Below are positions 46,331-57,400 of a stretch of 64,000 bases of DNA, in pieces. Location of the stretch: assembly GCA_963556195.1 (NCBI GenBank), contig OY744544.1, positions 47,511,484-47,575,483 of the forward strand. Direction: 5' to 3'. Made by a program: the position numbers and the translations under genes. Position 1 is the stretch's first letter, and each line of letters opens with the position of its first letter. Below the pieces are notes generated by a model that did not search any database, was not told where the DNA came from, and saw only the letters and a list, made by a program, of their open reading frames with translations. This stretch comes from Sepiola atlantica (Eukaryota > Mollusca > Cephalopoda > Sepiida > Sepiolidae).

Positions 46331-47880
46331 GGAATCAAGGCCCGAAGGCCAAGACGGTACCTCCGCTCTGCCTTTTAAGGAAAGTCTCCTTCGAATCCAA
46401 GCCCGGACCGACGATTCGACCTTTGTCTGTACTTCCGACCAGTTCTTTTCCAGCTGGAGACCTGGTCCGAACCACACGCCGAGGATTCGAACCGGGCCAT
46501 CCGACCAGCTGAAGTCACCTGGAAGAGCGTTCTCTCCGCTCCAGGCACCCAACCGCAGGCCGTTGGACTTGCTGCGGTTGACTATGGCCCCTGTAACTTC
46601 TTCGCACCGAGCGAGCGCCTTAATCACCGTTCGAATGTCAGTACGACTTGACACGAAAACGGTGATATCATCGCCATACGCGGAAACCCTGAATTGCGCA
46701 TTGCGAGGAGGGATAGCGATTCCGCGTAGGACTGGTGTTGCCGTCCCGTCCCTTAATTTGCGTAGGAAGGGTTCCAACGCCAGGATGTAAAGCAGGGGAG
46801 ACAGCGGATACCCCTGACGTACCGACCGAGAAACCACGAACGATTCCGACCGTTTGCCGTTGACTTGCACCACTGCCGTCAGCGAGTCATACGGAATAGA
46901 GATCCACCTGCGGAAGTCCGGACCAAAACCGGCAGCCACTAAAACAGCTCTCAGGAAAGCATGGTCGACCCTATCGAAAGCCTTGGACTGATCTAAATTG
47001 ATCAGCGCGGCTTCAGCGTCGTCTTTTGTTCCCTCTATGATCGTGCGAATCGAATGCAAGTTGTTCTGAATCGACCTCCCCTTCACAGCAAAGTTCTGCT
47101 CAGGCTTGATCAAATCACCGCTAACAACCTGCAGGCGGTTCGCAAGAACGCAGGCCAAAATCTTTAACTCTGTGTTTAGCAGAGTTATGGGCCTGTAATC
47201 GTCTAGATTTCCCCACCAGGTTGGTCTCCCTTCTTCAGTAATGTGACCACTCCTTTGGTTACCTGTCCAGGAATTGACTCCTGAACAAACCAGTGGTTAA
47301 ACACATCCTTCAGATTTGGGACAAACATGGGCGACAGCCTCAAATACATTTCGTACGGCAGACCATCGAGTTCTGGAGATTTGTTCAGGCCGACCTGCTT
47401 CAACGCAGTAACGATCTCGCCCTCCGTAATCCTTCCATCACAGCCAGCTGCTCGACCCGCCTCGAGGCGGGGCGAGTCAGCCAAATAGCTGTCAAACTCC
47501 TGGACGCGGAGTCTGGGTAGTTGGGTGAAGCGTTCCTCCAAATGCTCACGGAAACCCTCGCAAATCTCACGAGACGATACCAGGGTATGTCCTTCCAGGT
47601 TTTTCACCTTCCGAATGTACCCATCTGAACCACGACGTAAAGCAGCCTTACACTCAACAGCGTCAACGTTCACGGCTTCGTTAGAGACTTTCTTTAACCT
47701 AGCTCTAACTACTTGACCTTCATATCGCTCGCTAGCCAAGCGATTGAGGTCCCCCGTAATTAACGCTATCTCTAGGGAATCTCCCCCAGCCACAGCCCGG
47801 GTCATCTTATCCTCTACACGCTTTTGCGTCCTAGCCCTATCTTGAGCGAGGCGCTGGCTGTAGCGGACACAAAAGCTTCT
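46298..47880 (-). pseudogene. Tx1/L1-type LINE reverse transcriptase (5'- and internally truncated)
   Basis: Two long frames joined by one frameshift at about 47210. First: VVRARLKKVSNEAVNVDAVE, SSREICEGFREHLEERFTQL, LNKSPELDGLPYEMYLRLSP, VTKGVVTLLKKGDQPGGE. Then, after the shift: DDYRPITLLNTELKILACVL, KPEQNFAVKGRSIQNNLHSI, AALINLDQSKAFDRVDHAFL (catalytic Asp), SVRQGYPLSPLLYILALEPF, and the catalytic box AYGDDITVFVSS (about 46665). ILGVWFGPGLQLEKNW begins the thumb. The protein stops being LINE-like after LKGRAEV, where the sequence jumps to the 3' tail, so the C-terminal part seen in the 14.5-19.9 kb copy is deleted. No endonuclease remains. All RT catalytic residues survive, making this the best-preserved RT in the window. 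Confidence 0.9.
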
Positions 47881-48169
47881 AACACGTGTTTAGGGGGTTG
47901 TGCAGTATTGCGCCTCTATGGAATACGTTTACTTCTTCTTCTTCATGAACAAAGGCACAAAGGCACCATATTGGTTCTTTGATATGACAAGGGTGCATTA
48001 ATATGAGTTCTTTTTTATAATAGTGACGCTACATGAATTAACTTGATTTTTGTTCTTTGATACGACAGGGGCGCATTGATATGAGTTATTTTTTATGATA
48101 GTCGCACAACATGAACGAACATAATTTTGGTTCTTTGATACAACAAGAGCGCGTTAATATGAGTTCTTA
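47881..48169. other. Spacer, no gene
   Basis: Loose repeats of GGTTCTTTGATA with TTAATATGAGTTCTT at 47970, 48050 and 48130, about 80 bp apart. Confidence 0.6.
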
Positions 48170-48690
48170 TGTATGCGCACCATGGTGGAGATAGGTAATA
48201 TATAGTATGCGCACTGGGGCAGAGATAGATACGTATATAGTATGCACACCGAGGCAGAGATAGGTACGTATATAGTATGTGCAGTGTGGAGAGTGTAGGT
48301 ACGTATATAGTATGTGCACTGGGGTGGGGATCGGTACGTATATAGTATGCTCACCGGGCAACACTAAGTACATATATAGTATGCGCACCAGGGCAATGAT
48401 AGGTACTATATAGTATGTGCACCGGGGCAGAGCTAGGTATGTATATAGAGGCGCACTGGAGCAGAGATATGTACGTATATAGTAGTATAGTATGCGCCTA
48501 GGGGCGGAGATAGGTACGTATCTAGTATGCGGCCGGTGGCGGAGATAGGTACGTATTAGTATGCGCCCAGGGGCGGAGATAGGTGTGTATATAGTATGCG
48601 CACAGGGGCACAGATATGTACGTATATAGTATTTGCACTGAGGCGATGATAGATACGTATACTAGTATAGTTATCGCACCGAGGAGTCAG
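48170..48690 (+). repeat. 35-bp minisatellite
   Basis: About 14 copies of a unit close to GGGGCAGAGATAGGTACGTA followed by TATAGTATGCGCACC. Confidence 0.9.
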
Positions 48691-48711
48691 AGCCGGAGGT
48701 TTCGCAAACAA

Positions 48712-48743
48712 AGAAGAAGAAGAAGAAGAAGAAGAAGAAGAAG

Positions 48744-48773
<30 letters not shown>
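48712..48773. repeat. (AAG)n trinucleotide repeat
   Basis: 20 uninterrupted AAG units. Confidence 0.95.
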
Positions 48774-48779
<6 letters not shown>

Positions 48780-48864
48780 TGTGCCTCTTAATTTTAGAAG
48801 TGGTTATGATCCTAGATAGAGCAGGTGTGTTTGAACGCAGGATTGCCTGGAATTAAAAATAACT

Positions 48865-49060
48865 GATGTTCAGGAATAAGTCATAGTCGAATGTTTTGGA
48901 AACAGTCACAGCTGTAAGTTCGGGAAACAGTCAAAGCCGAAGGTTCAGAGGAGAGTCAGAGCCTGCGATTCGGAAAGGAGTCAGAGCCTGAGCCAGGGCC
49001 GAGATTCTGGAATGAGCTAGAGCCTGCACTTCGGGAAGGACTCAAAGCCTCAAGATAAGA
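48865..49060 (+). repeat. ~27-bp minisatellite
   Basis: About seven loose copies of GAGTCAGAGCCTGCGATTCG plus GGAAAG. A lone unit (GAGTCAGAGCCGGAGGTTTC) also precedes the AAG tract at 48686. Downstream 49061-50053 shows no gene. Confidence 0.75.
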
Positions 49061-50047
49061 TAACTCTGATTCTCTTCAGCACATTCGATTCTGCTAGTTT
49101 TATTCCGTTGTAAATGATGTATTTATCTAAACGAGGGAAACGATGAAGTTTTTTTTAATCAAAGTTTGCATTGTATCTTGTTAGGATGTAACGTGTCCTA
49201 GCTTGTTTCTGTCTCCAATTCAGGTGAACTGACAAATGGTTCAGTCGGCGTGTGCAACGATAACGGAATTGTCAATGTTTTTTGGACCCTCATAACAAAA
49301 GAATGTAGAGGGGAAATGGTCATCCATGCTAACATGTGTTTCTGCCTTTTAGCGGCTGATATCAGTCTATCCATCCTTTTAACGTGTTGCCCTGCTCGGA
49401 AGAATGCAGAAGTTTGCTTAAAGTAGAAAAAGCCTTCTTGTCGAATCGGTACACCTCTAATAGGTCCCAGATATAAGAATGAAACGTTTTATTTATTCTC
49501 ATCGGGGCGACAGATGTGAGTGTAGTATATGTTGGTTTTAAGCCGTTTCATCTCAATCACTGGGGAATCGTATTAGTTCTAGCGCGTGTATTGTTTCCAT
49601 GAAACAGCGCCTGACTGAAAGAGCCATGACAGAATTAAGATATCAGGAGAATTTCTCGGAAATTTAATGTGGTGTTACATTTGTAGACAATAGTATTCTG
49701 ATAGCGTATATATTATCGGCAGCAGCTCTTATAAATTGGGCGTTTGTTACTCGCGGCCCTTATTTGTTGAGTATTATTATTATACGTCATGTTTTGACTC
49801 GCAGTCACGTTCCTATCAATAATTAATTATTTTAGCATGAGAAACATTTTCATAAACACGCGGGCCAATACTGAAAACTGAGAATAATTGTTTATGTCTA
49901 AATCGTTTGTTTTTTTTAATTAGAATTTGGTACAACATGAACAACGTTTAATTCATTGTAAATGTATGTCTTGGTAAATGCAACTTCAGGGTCGGTATTC
50001 GTTGAAAAAACATCGATTGAAAACAGTAACTCCGTTGACAATGTTTG

Positions 50048-50053
<6 letters not shown>

Positions 50054-50088
<35 letters not shown>
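50054..50088. repeat. (TC)n microsatellite
   Basis: About 17 TC units. Confidence 0.95.
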
Positions 50089-50089
<1 letters not shown>

Positions 50090-50093
<4 letters not shown>

Positions 50094-50775
50094 CTCCCCA
50101 CCTGGGTGCAGTTGAAAACAAAGCCATATATTAAGATCAAGTAGCCTTTAACTGACTTAAACTTCGATGGACGAACGAAGCAACGGCTACAAGACTTTAA
50201 TCAACACCGCTATCAACAAAGAGAGTCTTCAACGAACACCGCCTTCCATAAACACCAGTTATCACAATAGGGAGCGCTTACAACGGAAACTGAGCCGAAC
50301 TGAGCCGAACTAATTGAAATACGCCAGCTTATATCGATTGCAAACAGTCGTTGATTCGTCTACGAACCGAATCATATACATAATCGGACACAGATCATTT
50401 CGTTCTCCCGTATGTCGATGTATAACTGCTTGTTTGGGATATCCACTGTCCCATTCCACCGCCAACACAGTACAAATGTCGACGGCGTTTAGACTGGCGT
50501 AAGCAGCCATTATAACCGGGGGTAGTCAGTAATTCATTGTTTGCATCAGCTCTACTATATTGTAGTATTCTTTTTATTAGTGAATATTCATATAATATCG
50601 TGGGGTCTGCATTGTGTCGACGTTTTTCTATATTTCATTTTATTCATAACTTGAAAATTATAGGAAGTAAAATATAAAAATAAAATGGTAATATGAGGTT
50701 CAGAGTTGGGATCAGTTGTACGCAGGAGTATTTATAGTCATTCCCTGACAACGCCGGGGCTGCCTGCTATTAAAA
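50090..50775 (+). repeat. Dispersed repeat ending in AACGCCGGGG (copy 1)
   Basis: The start (CACCTGGGTGCAGTTGAAAA) and the end (GTACGCAGGAGTATTTATAG, TCATTCCCTGACAACGCCGG) correspond to the start and end of 54005-54222. The longer middle has no gene. The GC-rich terminal motif resembles the 3' ends of nonautonomous Helitrons, but this copy lacks a clean CTAG end. Confidence 0.4.
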
Positions 50776-51897
50776 CTCATATAAACTATATAAACTCATT
50801 TTATATTCGCTCAAGTGATCGTCACTTTTCCACATTATATAGTCGACCTATGTCTACCAACGGAAAGTTGTTGGGAAACGAATCATTTGAAAAGCGATTA
50901 TGAGTTTGATATAAGTTGATCTCATGTTTAATCTAACATTATGTTAGTCTCCACGTTGGACTCTTCAAATATCTTGAACAATAGACTATGATTATTATTG
51001 ACTCGTTTCCGATGTATAATTTATAAACATGTATAAATTGCAAAAAGATGTTAAATAAGGTAGTTCTAATTCATTTTAGTCTTGACATTCTGCCAATGCA
51101 CTGAAGTCACAGTCTTTAAGGCCTCTAAGATAAGACTAGTTGATTTTCTTAACTTTTTGTCATCAAATATGTCTACGGGGAGAAAGTTATTAATTAGTAT
51201 GGTGCGTACTGACATTAAATACTAGAGTTTATACTGCACCCATTTTTTGAGCAATTAGTTTCAAATATCGTCTAATAAGAATCACCGAAAAGTGTAATTT
51301 TTTTTGTAACTACAGGGGTTGAACTTCTGAGAATTGGAGGATATATGGCAACACTTAAAATTTGATTCGAAAATACTTCAATATTTAATAAATAAGATTC
51401 TTATTTGATCGTCCCTTGTATATTTCGTTTTTATTTTGCGTAAATGTAAATATCTTTGAAACTCTAAAGTTTGTAAAAATGAATGTGTCGATTGCGACTC
51501 TAGCTCTAATGAACTGTTCTCATTGCTTTTCTCGTTTTTCTGATTAGACGATCTTTAAATCTAATTGTCACAAAATTGGTGCAAATTAGAAATCTAGTTT
51601 TTCGTATCAACACTAAACATGCCAATATCCAACTCTCAACGCATGGATATATTTGATATTAAAAAAAATTGAATATCAACCTACTTTACTCTTAGATTTT
51701 ATAGCGGCGAGCAAAAATGTATTTTTTCTTCTTTCGTCACCGTTCCTTCTAGAATGCAAACAGCTGCTTCAAACATTGTGCAAAAAACCCTGTATAAATT
51801 CAAATGGGAACGATGAGATATAACAGTTAGCTTTTAGATCCTTGATATTGTTGGTGTTATTGTAATAGTACAAATAGTACTAGTGGCATTGGTAGTA
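50776..51897. other. No recognisable gene (1.1 kb)
   Basis: AT-rich, no repeats or domains recognised. Confidence 0.55.
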
Positions 51898-51900
51898 GTA

Positions 51901-51990
<90 letters not shown>
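51898..51990. repeat. (AAT)n microsatellite
   Basis: About 30 AAT units bordered by AGT units. Downstream 51991-52780 holds no supported gene. Confidence 0.95.
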
Positions 51991-52779
51991 GTAGTAGTAT
52001 AGTTATTTTTAATCATTACCTGTTATTTGGGTTTACTTTACAGAGAATATTTATTTTGTTTCTCCTATTATTGTCTCATCATTGTTTTGATTTACCTTCT
52101 TATTCTTGTCTGAAAATATTTATTTATTTATTATTAAATTTACATTTTATGTTTCAATTTTTAAAAATATTTGTTTCATTTCCTTCGCCTTAACATAATG
52201 TTAGAAAATGAAAATAGAAACGCGAATAATTTGTATTTATCTCGAAGTCCTTTCATTGGTATTGTTTAAAAGCTCTGCCTAGCATGACACTTTTTATCGT
52301 CCTGCTTATCAAGAAAATCTGCTGTACGTGTATGTACACGTCCACATCTGTATATCAATTCCCCTTCCATGAGCCCTTTATTCATTGTCCATTCCAGTTT
52401 GACCTTCCCCAATTCCATTTTCTTTTTTTTTTTTATCTCTCTGCCTTTCAGCCTTCTTTAGCGTCTTGTCTCACCAGTGCATTGCTGCTTATTACTGAAA
52501 GCCCCTTTTTATCTGTTTTCTTTCAAATAAATCTCTTGATCAGATCTATCAGATGCAAACACAGACATTCCCAGTGTTCGGCGGAGATTCTATTAGTCGC
52601 GCCATTGCATTGTATATTGGCTGACAGTTTTTCGTCCGGCTGCGTCCCAAAGCTTGATTAGCCGAACCAATATCGGACTCGGTGTTCCTGCCCACCACGC
52701 AACGGTCGCTTCGTGACGTGTCTCTTCGTTCCATATTGTGTGGCCTGTGCAATGGGTAGGCAAATCATCCAGCGAGAGA

Positions 52780-52780
<1 letters not shown>

Positions 52781-52818
<38 letters not shown>

Positions 52819-53040
52819 GGGGGATGATTGGTTGCTAACCAAGAAGATGGATAGGCGACAATGAAAAGGAAGATAGTGATTGGATTAAAGGGAAAGAAAT
52901 GACAAAAAGAAAGAAAAAAAGAAAATATTCAGAAAGAAAGTAAAAAAAAAGAAAATATTCAGAAAGAAAGTAAAAAAAAAGAAAATATTCAGAAAGAAAG
53001 TAAAAAAAAAGAAAATATTCAGAAAGAAATGGTCTGAGAA
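52781..53040. repeat. (GA)n and 30-bp minisatellite
   Basis: (GA)n at 52781-52811. At about 52910-53030 there are four near-identical copies of GAAAATATTCAGAAAGAAAG plus TAAAAAAAAA, leaving an open minus-strand frame with a 10-residue repeat. 53041-54004 shows no gene. Confidence 0.9.
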
Positions 53041-54004
53041 GAAAATAAAAGAAAATGGTAACATTATGAGTTGTCAAAAAACTAATTAAATAAAAGTAAA
53101 AGAAATAATAAAAAACAAAGAGAACAATAGGAAATAGAAATTTATTTACTAATTCATTCAGCTTTTTGGGGATCTCTAATTTCACGTGATATCACGTAAA
53201 AAATCACAGAATATGCATATCAAATTCTCGTTACTATTTCATCAAATAGACCCCAACAGTGTTCTTGCAAAAGCCTTTTTATCATTTTTAAATACATCCA
53301 GTTTTTATTCACATAACTACTATTTGTTCTAAAAATAGATATAATATCTATTAAAACATCATATGTGTGAAATTTCAATTTTGAGATTTTTCTTGCCTAT
53401 TAAATGCGAGGATAGACATTAAAAAGCATGTTTCACATTTAACACTTCCATTCATTATTTTGAACGTCTCAATTAAGTCATCCTTATTCTTCTATCTTGT
53501 AAAGTAAATAAACCTAAGGATTAGAACTTATCTTTGTAATTGAGATCTTTTCTATTTTATTAGTTTCATCACTTTTTGTTGTACACTTACTTTTAATATG
53601 ATATCCAATTCCTATGTTTTTAGTTGGGTACACTATTTGATATGAGGTCCTATTAAAGCCTTAAATATTCTAACAATAATATTTGCTTAAATTGAAATGC
53701 AATTTGTCGACAACTAATCGTTTTATTTGCCTTTTAAATAAAAGACAAATTATGAGATTTAAATTTATCAATAAAATTTTCCCCAGAGTGAAATGAATAA
53801 ATGAATGAATCTGGGAGAAAAGATGAATAGAACATAAAATAATCAGAAAATCGAATGAGAAAATGAAGAGGAAGAAAAGAATGAAAAAAAACGGAAATGA
53901 ATATCCGGAAATGAATATCCAACAAAAAAAATGAAAAAAAGAAATAAAATGTAAAACAAAATATTGAAAAAAAATTAAATATAAAAAATAAATAAAATAA
54001 TTTC

Positions 54005-54222
54005 TCTTTCTGTGTTTACTCTGTCTGGGATAAAATTGAAAACACAGCTCTATATGTGGTATTTATTTTGTATCGTGTTTTATACAATAATATCATGGGT
54101 TTGTCGTTCGCACCGGAAATTATAGAAATAAAAGATTAAGAATATATGGTAGTGTGTGGCTTGTAGCGAAAGCACGCAGGGATCATTAGTCATTTCCGAG
54201 CAACGCCGGGTGTTCCGGCTAG
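54005..54222 (+). repeat. Candidate nonautonomous Helitron 3' end (copy 2)
   Basis: Ends AGCAACGCCGGGTGTTCCGG then CTAGTT. A GCCGG/CCGGC hairpin lies at the CTAG terminus followed by T, the pattern of many Helitron 3' ends. Start and end landmarks are shared with 50090-50775. There is no coding. Confidence 0.4.
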
Positions 54223-54659
54223 TTGCAAATAAAATCAGAAAGAGTTGAGAAAGAAAGAATATTTACGAGTAAACGAATCTCGATAGAAAAGTTAATGTAA
54301 GAACTCTATAACTGGAAGAAAGGGAAGAAATGAAAGAAAAAACGGTGAATAGATGAAAGACAATTAAGCAGGCTGAAATGATCAAAGAATTGAAAACAGA
54401 GACGAACAACGACATAATCAGACGACAAACGAAAAACGGCCATCTTGCTGAATAATGTGCGAAAAAATCTCAGAAACGAAAAATAAACACAAAACACAAG
54501 AGTCAATAGCAGAAAAGTTTACAGAAAGAAGAAATGAATGAGTGAAAAAGGTTTTGTAGAAAAGAAGAAGGGATACAGTCTTAAAATGCGCCCATTCAAT
54601 TTGCACGTTTGTCGATGAAAATAATATTTCAAACTGAAGCCTGAAAAATGAACACAACT

Positions 54660-54920
54660 GCTATTTCAATCTTAAGCGTGACAGACTAATGAAAATGCTA
54701 TTTTATTCCAAAATTAAGTATGACAGACGAACGAAAATGCAATTCTATTTCAAAATTAAGTCTGACAGACCAACAACAATGCTAGTCTATTTCAAAATTA
54801 AGTCTGACAGACCAACGACAGTGCTAGTTCATTTAAAAATTAAACGTGAGAGACGAACGAAAATGCGATTTTATTTCAAAATTAGGTGTGACAGACCGAT
54901 CAACGGACATTCTCTCATAT
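54660..54920 (+). repeat. 42-bp satellite
   Basis: Five to six copies of a unit with AAGTCTGACAGACCAACGAC, AATGCTAGTCTATTTC and AAAATT. The unit of 42 keeps a 77-codon frame open with a 14-residue repeat. Related flanking segments occur at 54590 and 54945, and a lone unit at 26.8 kb. Confidence 0.88.
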
Positions 54921-55145
54921 AAATAGATTGACGCCACTAAAATAAGATGCGTTCATTAAATCTGCACGTTTAGTGATGCAAATTCTGTTTCAAAGTTAAG
55001 CGTGACAGACCAACGGGGAGAGCACAAACGCATCTAAAACAACGTCGAATGAAAAACAAACATCAATTCGAACGTAAAAATGAAAGCATCAATGGAGAAA
55101 CAAATGAGTAAACGAAGTAAATGAAATGAAAGAGGAAGCAATAAA

Positions 55146-55505
55146 GCTTTTTGGCTAAGATCAAATTGTAGTATCTGTTCCGATGGATACTGCATCCCAT
55201 AGACTGGTATTGTCTTGGCCTTCGGGGCTTAATTAACGCCGGTCTATGGGTCTGTCCTGTGCAGTTCTAGGAGGTCCACCCTCCCAGGCTTCGCCTCCCC
55301 TCTTTGGGGAGGAGTAACTTTATTGCTTACTGCCTGAGGCGGGGAATGGCGACGGGGCTGCCCAGGCAATTTTTAATGGCCAGAGTGCTCACCTCTCGGG
55401 CGCTGGCTTTTCAAACCCCACTTTCCCGACCCGACCTTGGGTCAAATCTTACTTGTGGGAGTAAGATAAAACTGGCCTTGTGCCTAACTCCTGGAGAGGA
55501 GTAAA
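55146..55505 (+). repeat. U2-headed LINE-tail repeat (SINE-like)
   Basis: 55146-55180 (GCTTTTTGGCTAAGATCAAA, TTGTAGTATCTGTTC) is the U2 snRNA 5' segment with three or so changes and an intact GTAGTA. It joins directly to the LINE tail: GTCTTGGCCTTCGGGGCTTA, GTGCAGTTCTAGGAGGTCCA, CTCCCAGGCTTCGCCTCCCC, GCCTGAGGCGGGGAATGGCG, and the end GGCCTTGTGCC...AAATAAATACTG. The joining segment can fold (CCCATAGACTGG against CGGTCTATGGG). It is either a 5'-truncated LINE inserted in a U2 sequence or a small U2-headed element with a LINE-shared 3' end. No polymerase III boxes are evident. Confidence 0.72.
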
Positions 55506-56060
55506 TAAATACTGAACATGATTTTTGATTCGCTAAAACAACGATGAAGAAAAAGAAAATAATGACTTTTCATAAAAAGACTTAATCATCATAGTGACAG
55601 GGGGAGATAACTGCTTATAACCTGCCTGTAAGAAGCTCAGCCACTGAGACACCCTGAATAATTAATAACAAAATAAAAAAATAGGTACGCCATTTTTCTT
55701 TCTTTTGATCAAAATAATAATGTTTTAAAAAAATGTAAAAAAACTTACAGTTAAAACAGCAATGGAAAAAATAATGAAAAATGTGAACAAATATTTGTGT
55801 TTGATAGACAACGAACGAAAGAGTGAGATAGTGGGGATACACACTTACTGTTATAGAAATCATCGATAAAGGCACAGAGAGATCGTGAACAGCTACCATT
55901 TTATAAGCAGCAATTAATATAAAATGTTACAGAAGAAAATATTTGGTGCAGCCTATTTGTAAAAATTGAAGCGAAATTATTATTTAGAAATATTTAAAGT
56001 TCATTGGAGTAAAACGGAAGAAATCGTGCTGCTGTTTTCATTTTAAAGGTTGGTGGAGGA

Positions 56061-56113
<53 letters not shown>

Positions 56114-56268
56114 GTATATGCATACGTATATATATATATATATTTATATATACATATATATACACATATAGTATAAAAATATATCAATGGAAGTATTCTA
56201 AACAGTAACACTTGTTTCATTATCTCAATAAATTATCAGGCTCTCTCTATATAAATATATATATATAT

Positions 56269-56312
<44 letters not shown>

Positions 56313-56590
56313 ATATATATACATCTATCTATCTATTTATCTATCTCTGTCTCTCTCTCTAATATATATATATATATATATACATATTTATATATGATTT
56401 CTAAAAGAAAACACTATACACACATTTGTGCTGTAAGCCATAAGCGTTTATTGTTAGAAGTAGGAATTATAGGTTAAGTTTCAGATGCTTGTAAATTAAG
56501 TAATAGTGAAACTGATAGTATTATTCTAAACAACATTGTTATTTGTGTAAAATTAGGGCTAAAATTAGAGGAAAAATACCAAAAACTACC
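55506..56590. other. Spacer with several (TA)n tracts
   Basis: No gene. TA-rich tracts lie at about 56070-56107, 56125-56170 and 56256-56400, with a short (TC)n at 56345-56360. Confidence 0.7.
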
Positions 56591-57400
56591 ATGTATGTAT
56601 TAGATACCTAAAATGCACAAACACCCAGTTGGCGACCGTTTTATTGTTGCCTCCAAGGTGTTCATTACAAAACCCTTAAGTAAAGTTATATCTAAAGTTT
56701 TTTAATTAATTATTCATTAAATAAATAATTTAAATAAAAAGCAAATTTCATAATAATATAAACCTACTTTGGGTGGGAAATAATTCAGATCTAGTAAAAA
56801 AAAACAGATCGAATAAATTCTCGTAAAAAGGCTAAATCAATCCTAACATATGATTTTAGTACTTTATATACAAAAATGCCACATAAGGAACGTATTAAAA
56901 AATTATATTTTACTATAGATTTAGCTTTTGCAGGATGGAAAGGTAAATACATAGACTTTTAAAATCTAAAGCTTTTTGGCGTAAAACGAAAAGTGGTAAG
57001 ACTAGTGTTTCAAAAACTTGTTTGACAATATTTATAAGTCACCTTATTTAAAAAAAAGTTATTTTCAAATAAGAAAAGATACTACTCCAAACTATAGGCA
57101 TTCTAATGGGTTTGGGTCCTGCACCCTTTTAGGCTAATCTCTATCTACATAGAATTGAATAAATATATATGTCATCATTATACAAAATGATATATCAAGA
57201 GCTTATAGTTATCATGGTTGCAGGCAATTTAATGTACGCTCTTGTATGTATTAATGGTAACGATGAGTTCGAAAATACAAAACATTTGATATATCCAAAG
57301 GAGTTAGAATTAAACTGTGAACACATGGGAACACAAGCTACATTTATTAGTTTGGCTATTGTTGCAAATGTGGGGTGGTTGAATAATAATTAGAGAAATA
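56591..57400 (+). pseudogene. Penelope-like element reverse transcriptase, heavily decayed
   Basis: In changing frames: IPKMHKHPVGDRFIVASKVF with TKPLSKVISKVF (56605-56705), then YDFSTLYTKMPHKERIKKL with FAFAGW-like LAFAGW (56850-56940), then GILMGLGPAPF followed by a stop and ANLYLHRIE (57095-57160), and ALVCINGNDEFENTKHLIYP with KELELN and ATFISL (57235-57370). These correspond in order to Penelope RT motifs: the KxHK box, DFSTLYT catalytic block, GIPMGTxPAPxLANLFL, and the region after the second catalytic pair, whose Asp residues are lost. There are several stops. The segment from YRKPTFTG on, present at 3-515, is absent. Confidence 0.8.

Noticed and set aside
52284..52661. 125-codon plus-strand frame
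   Set aside because: No recognisable domain, odd composition and no support from neighbours.
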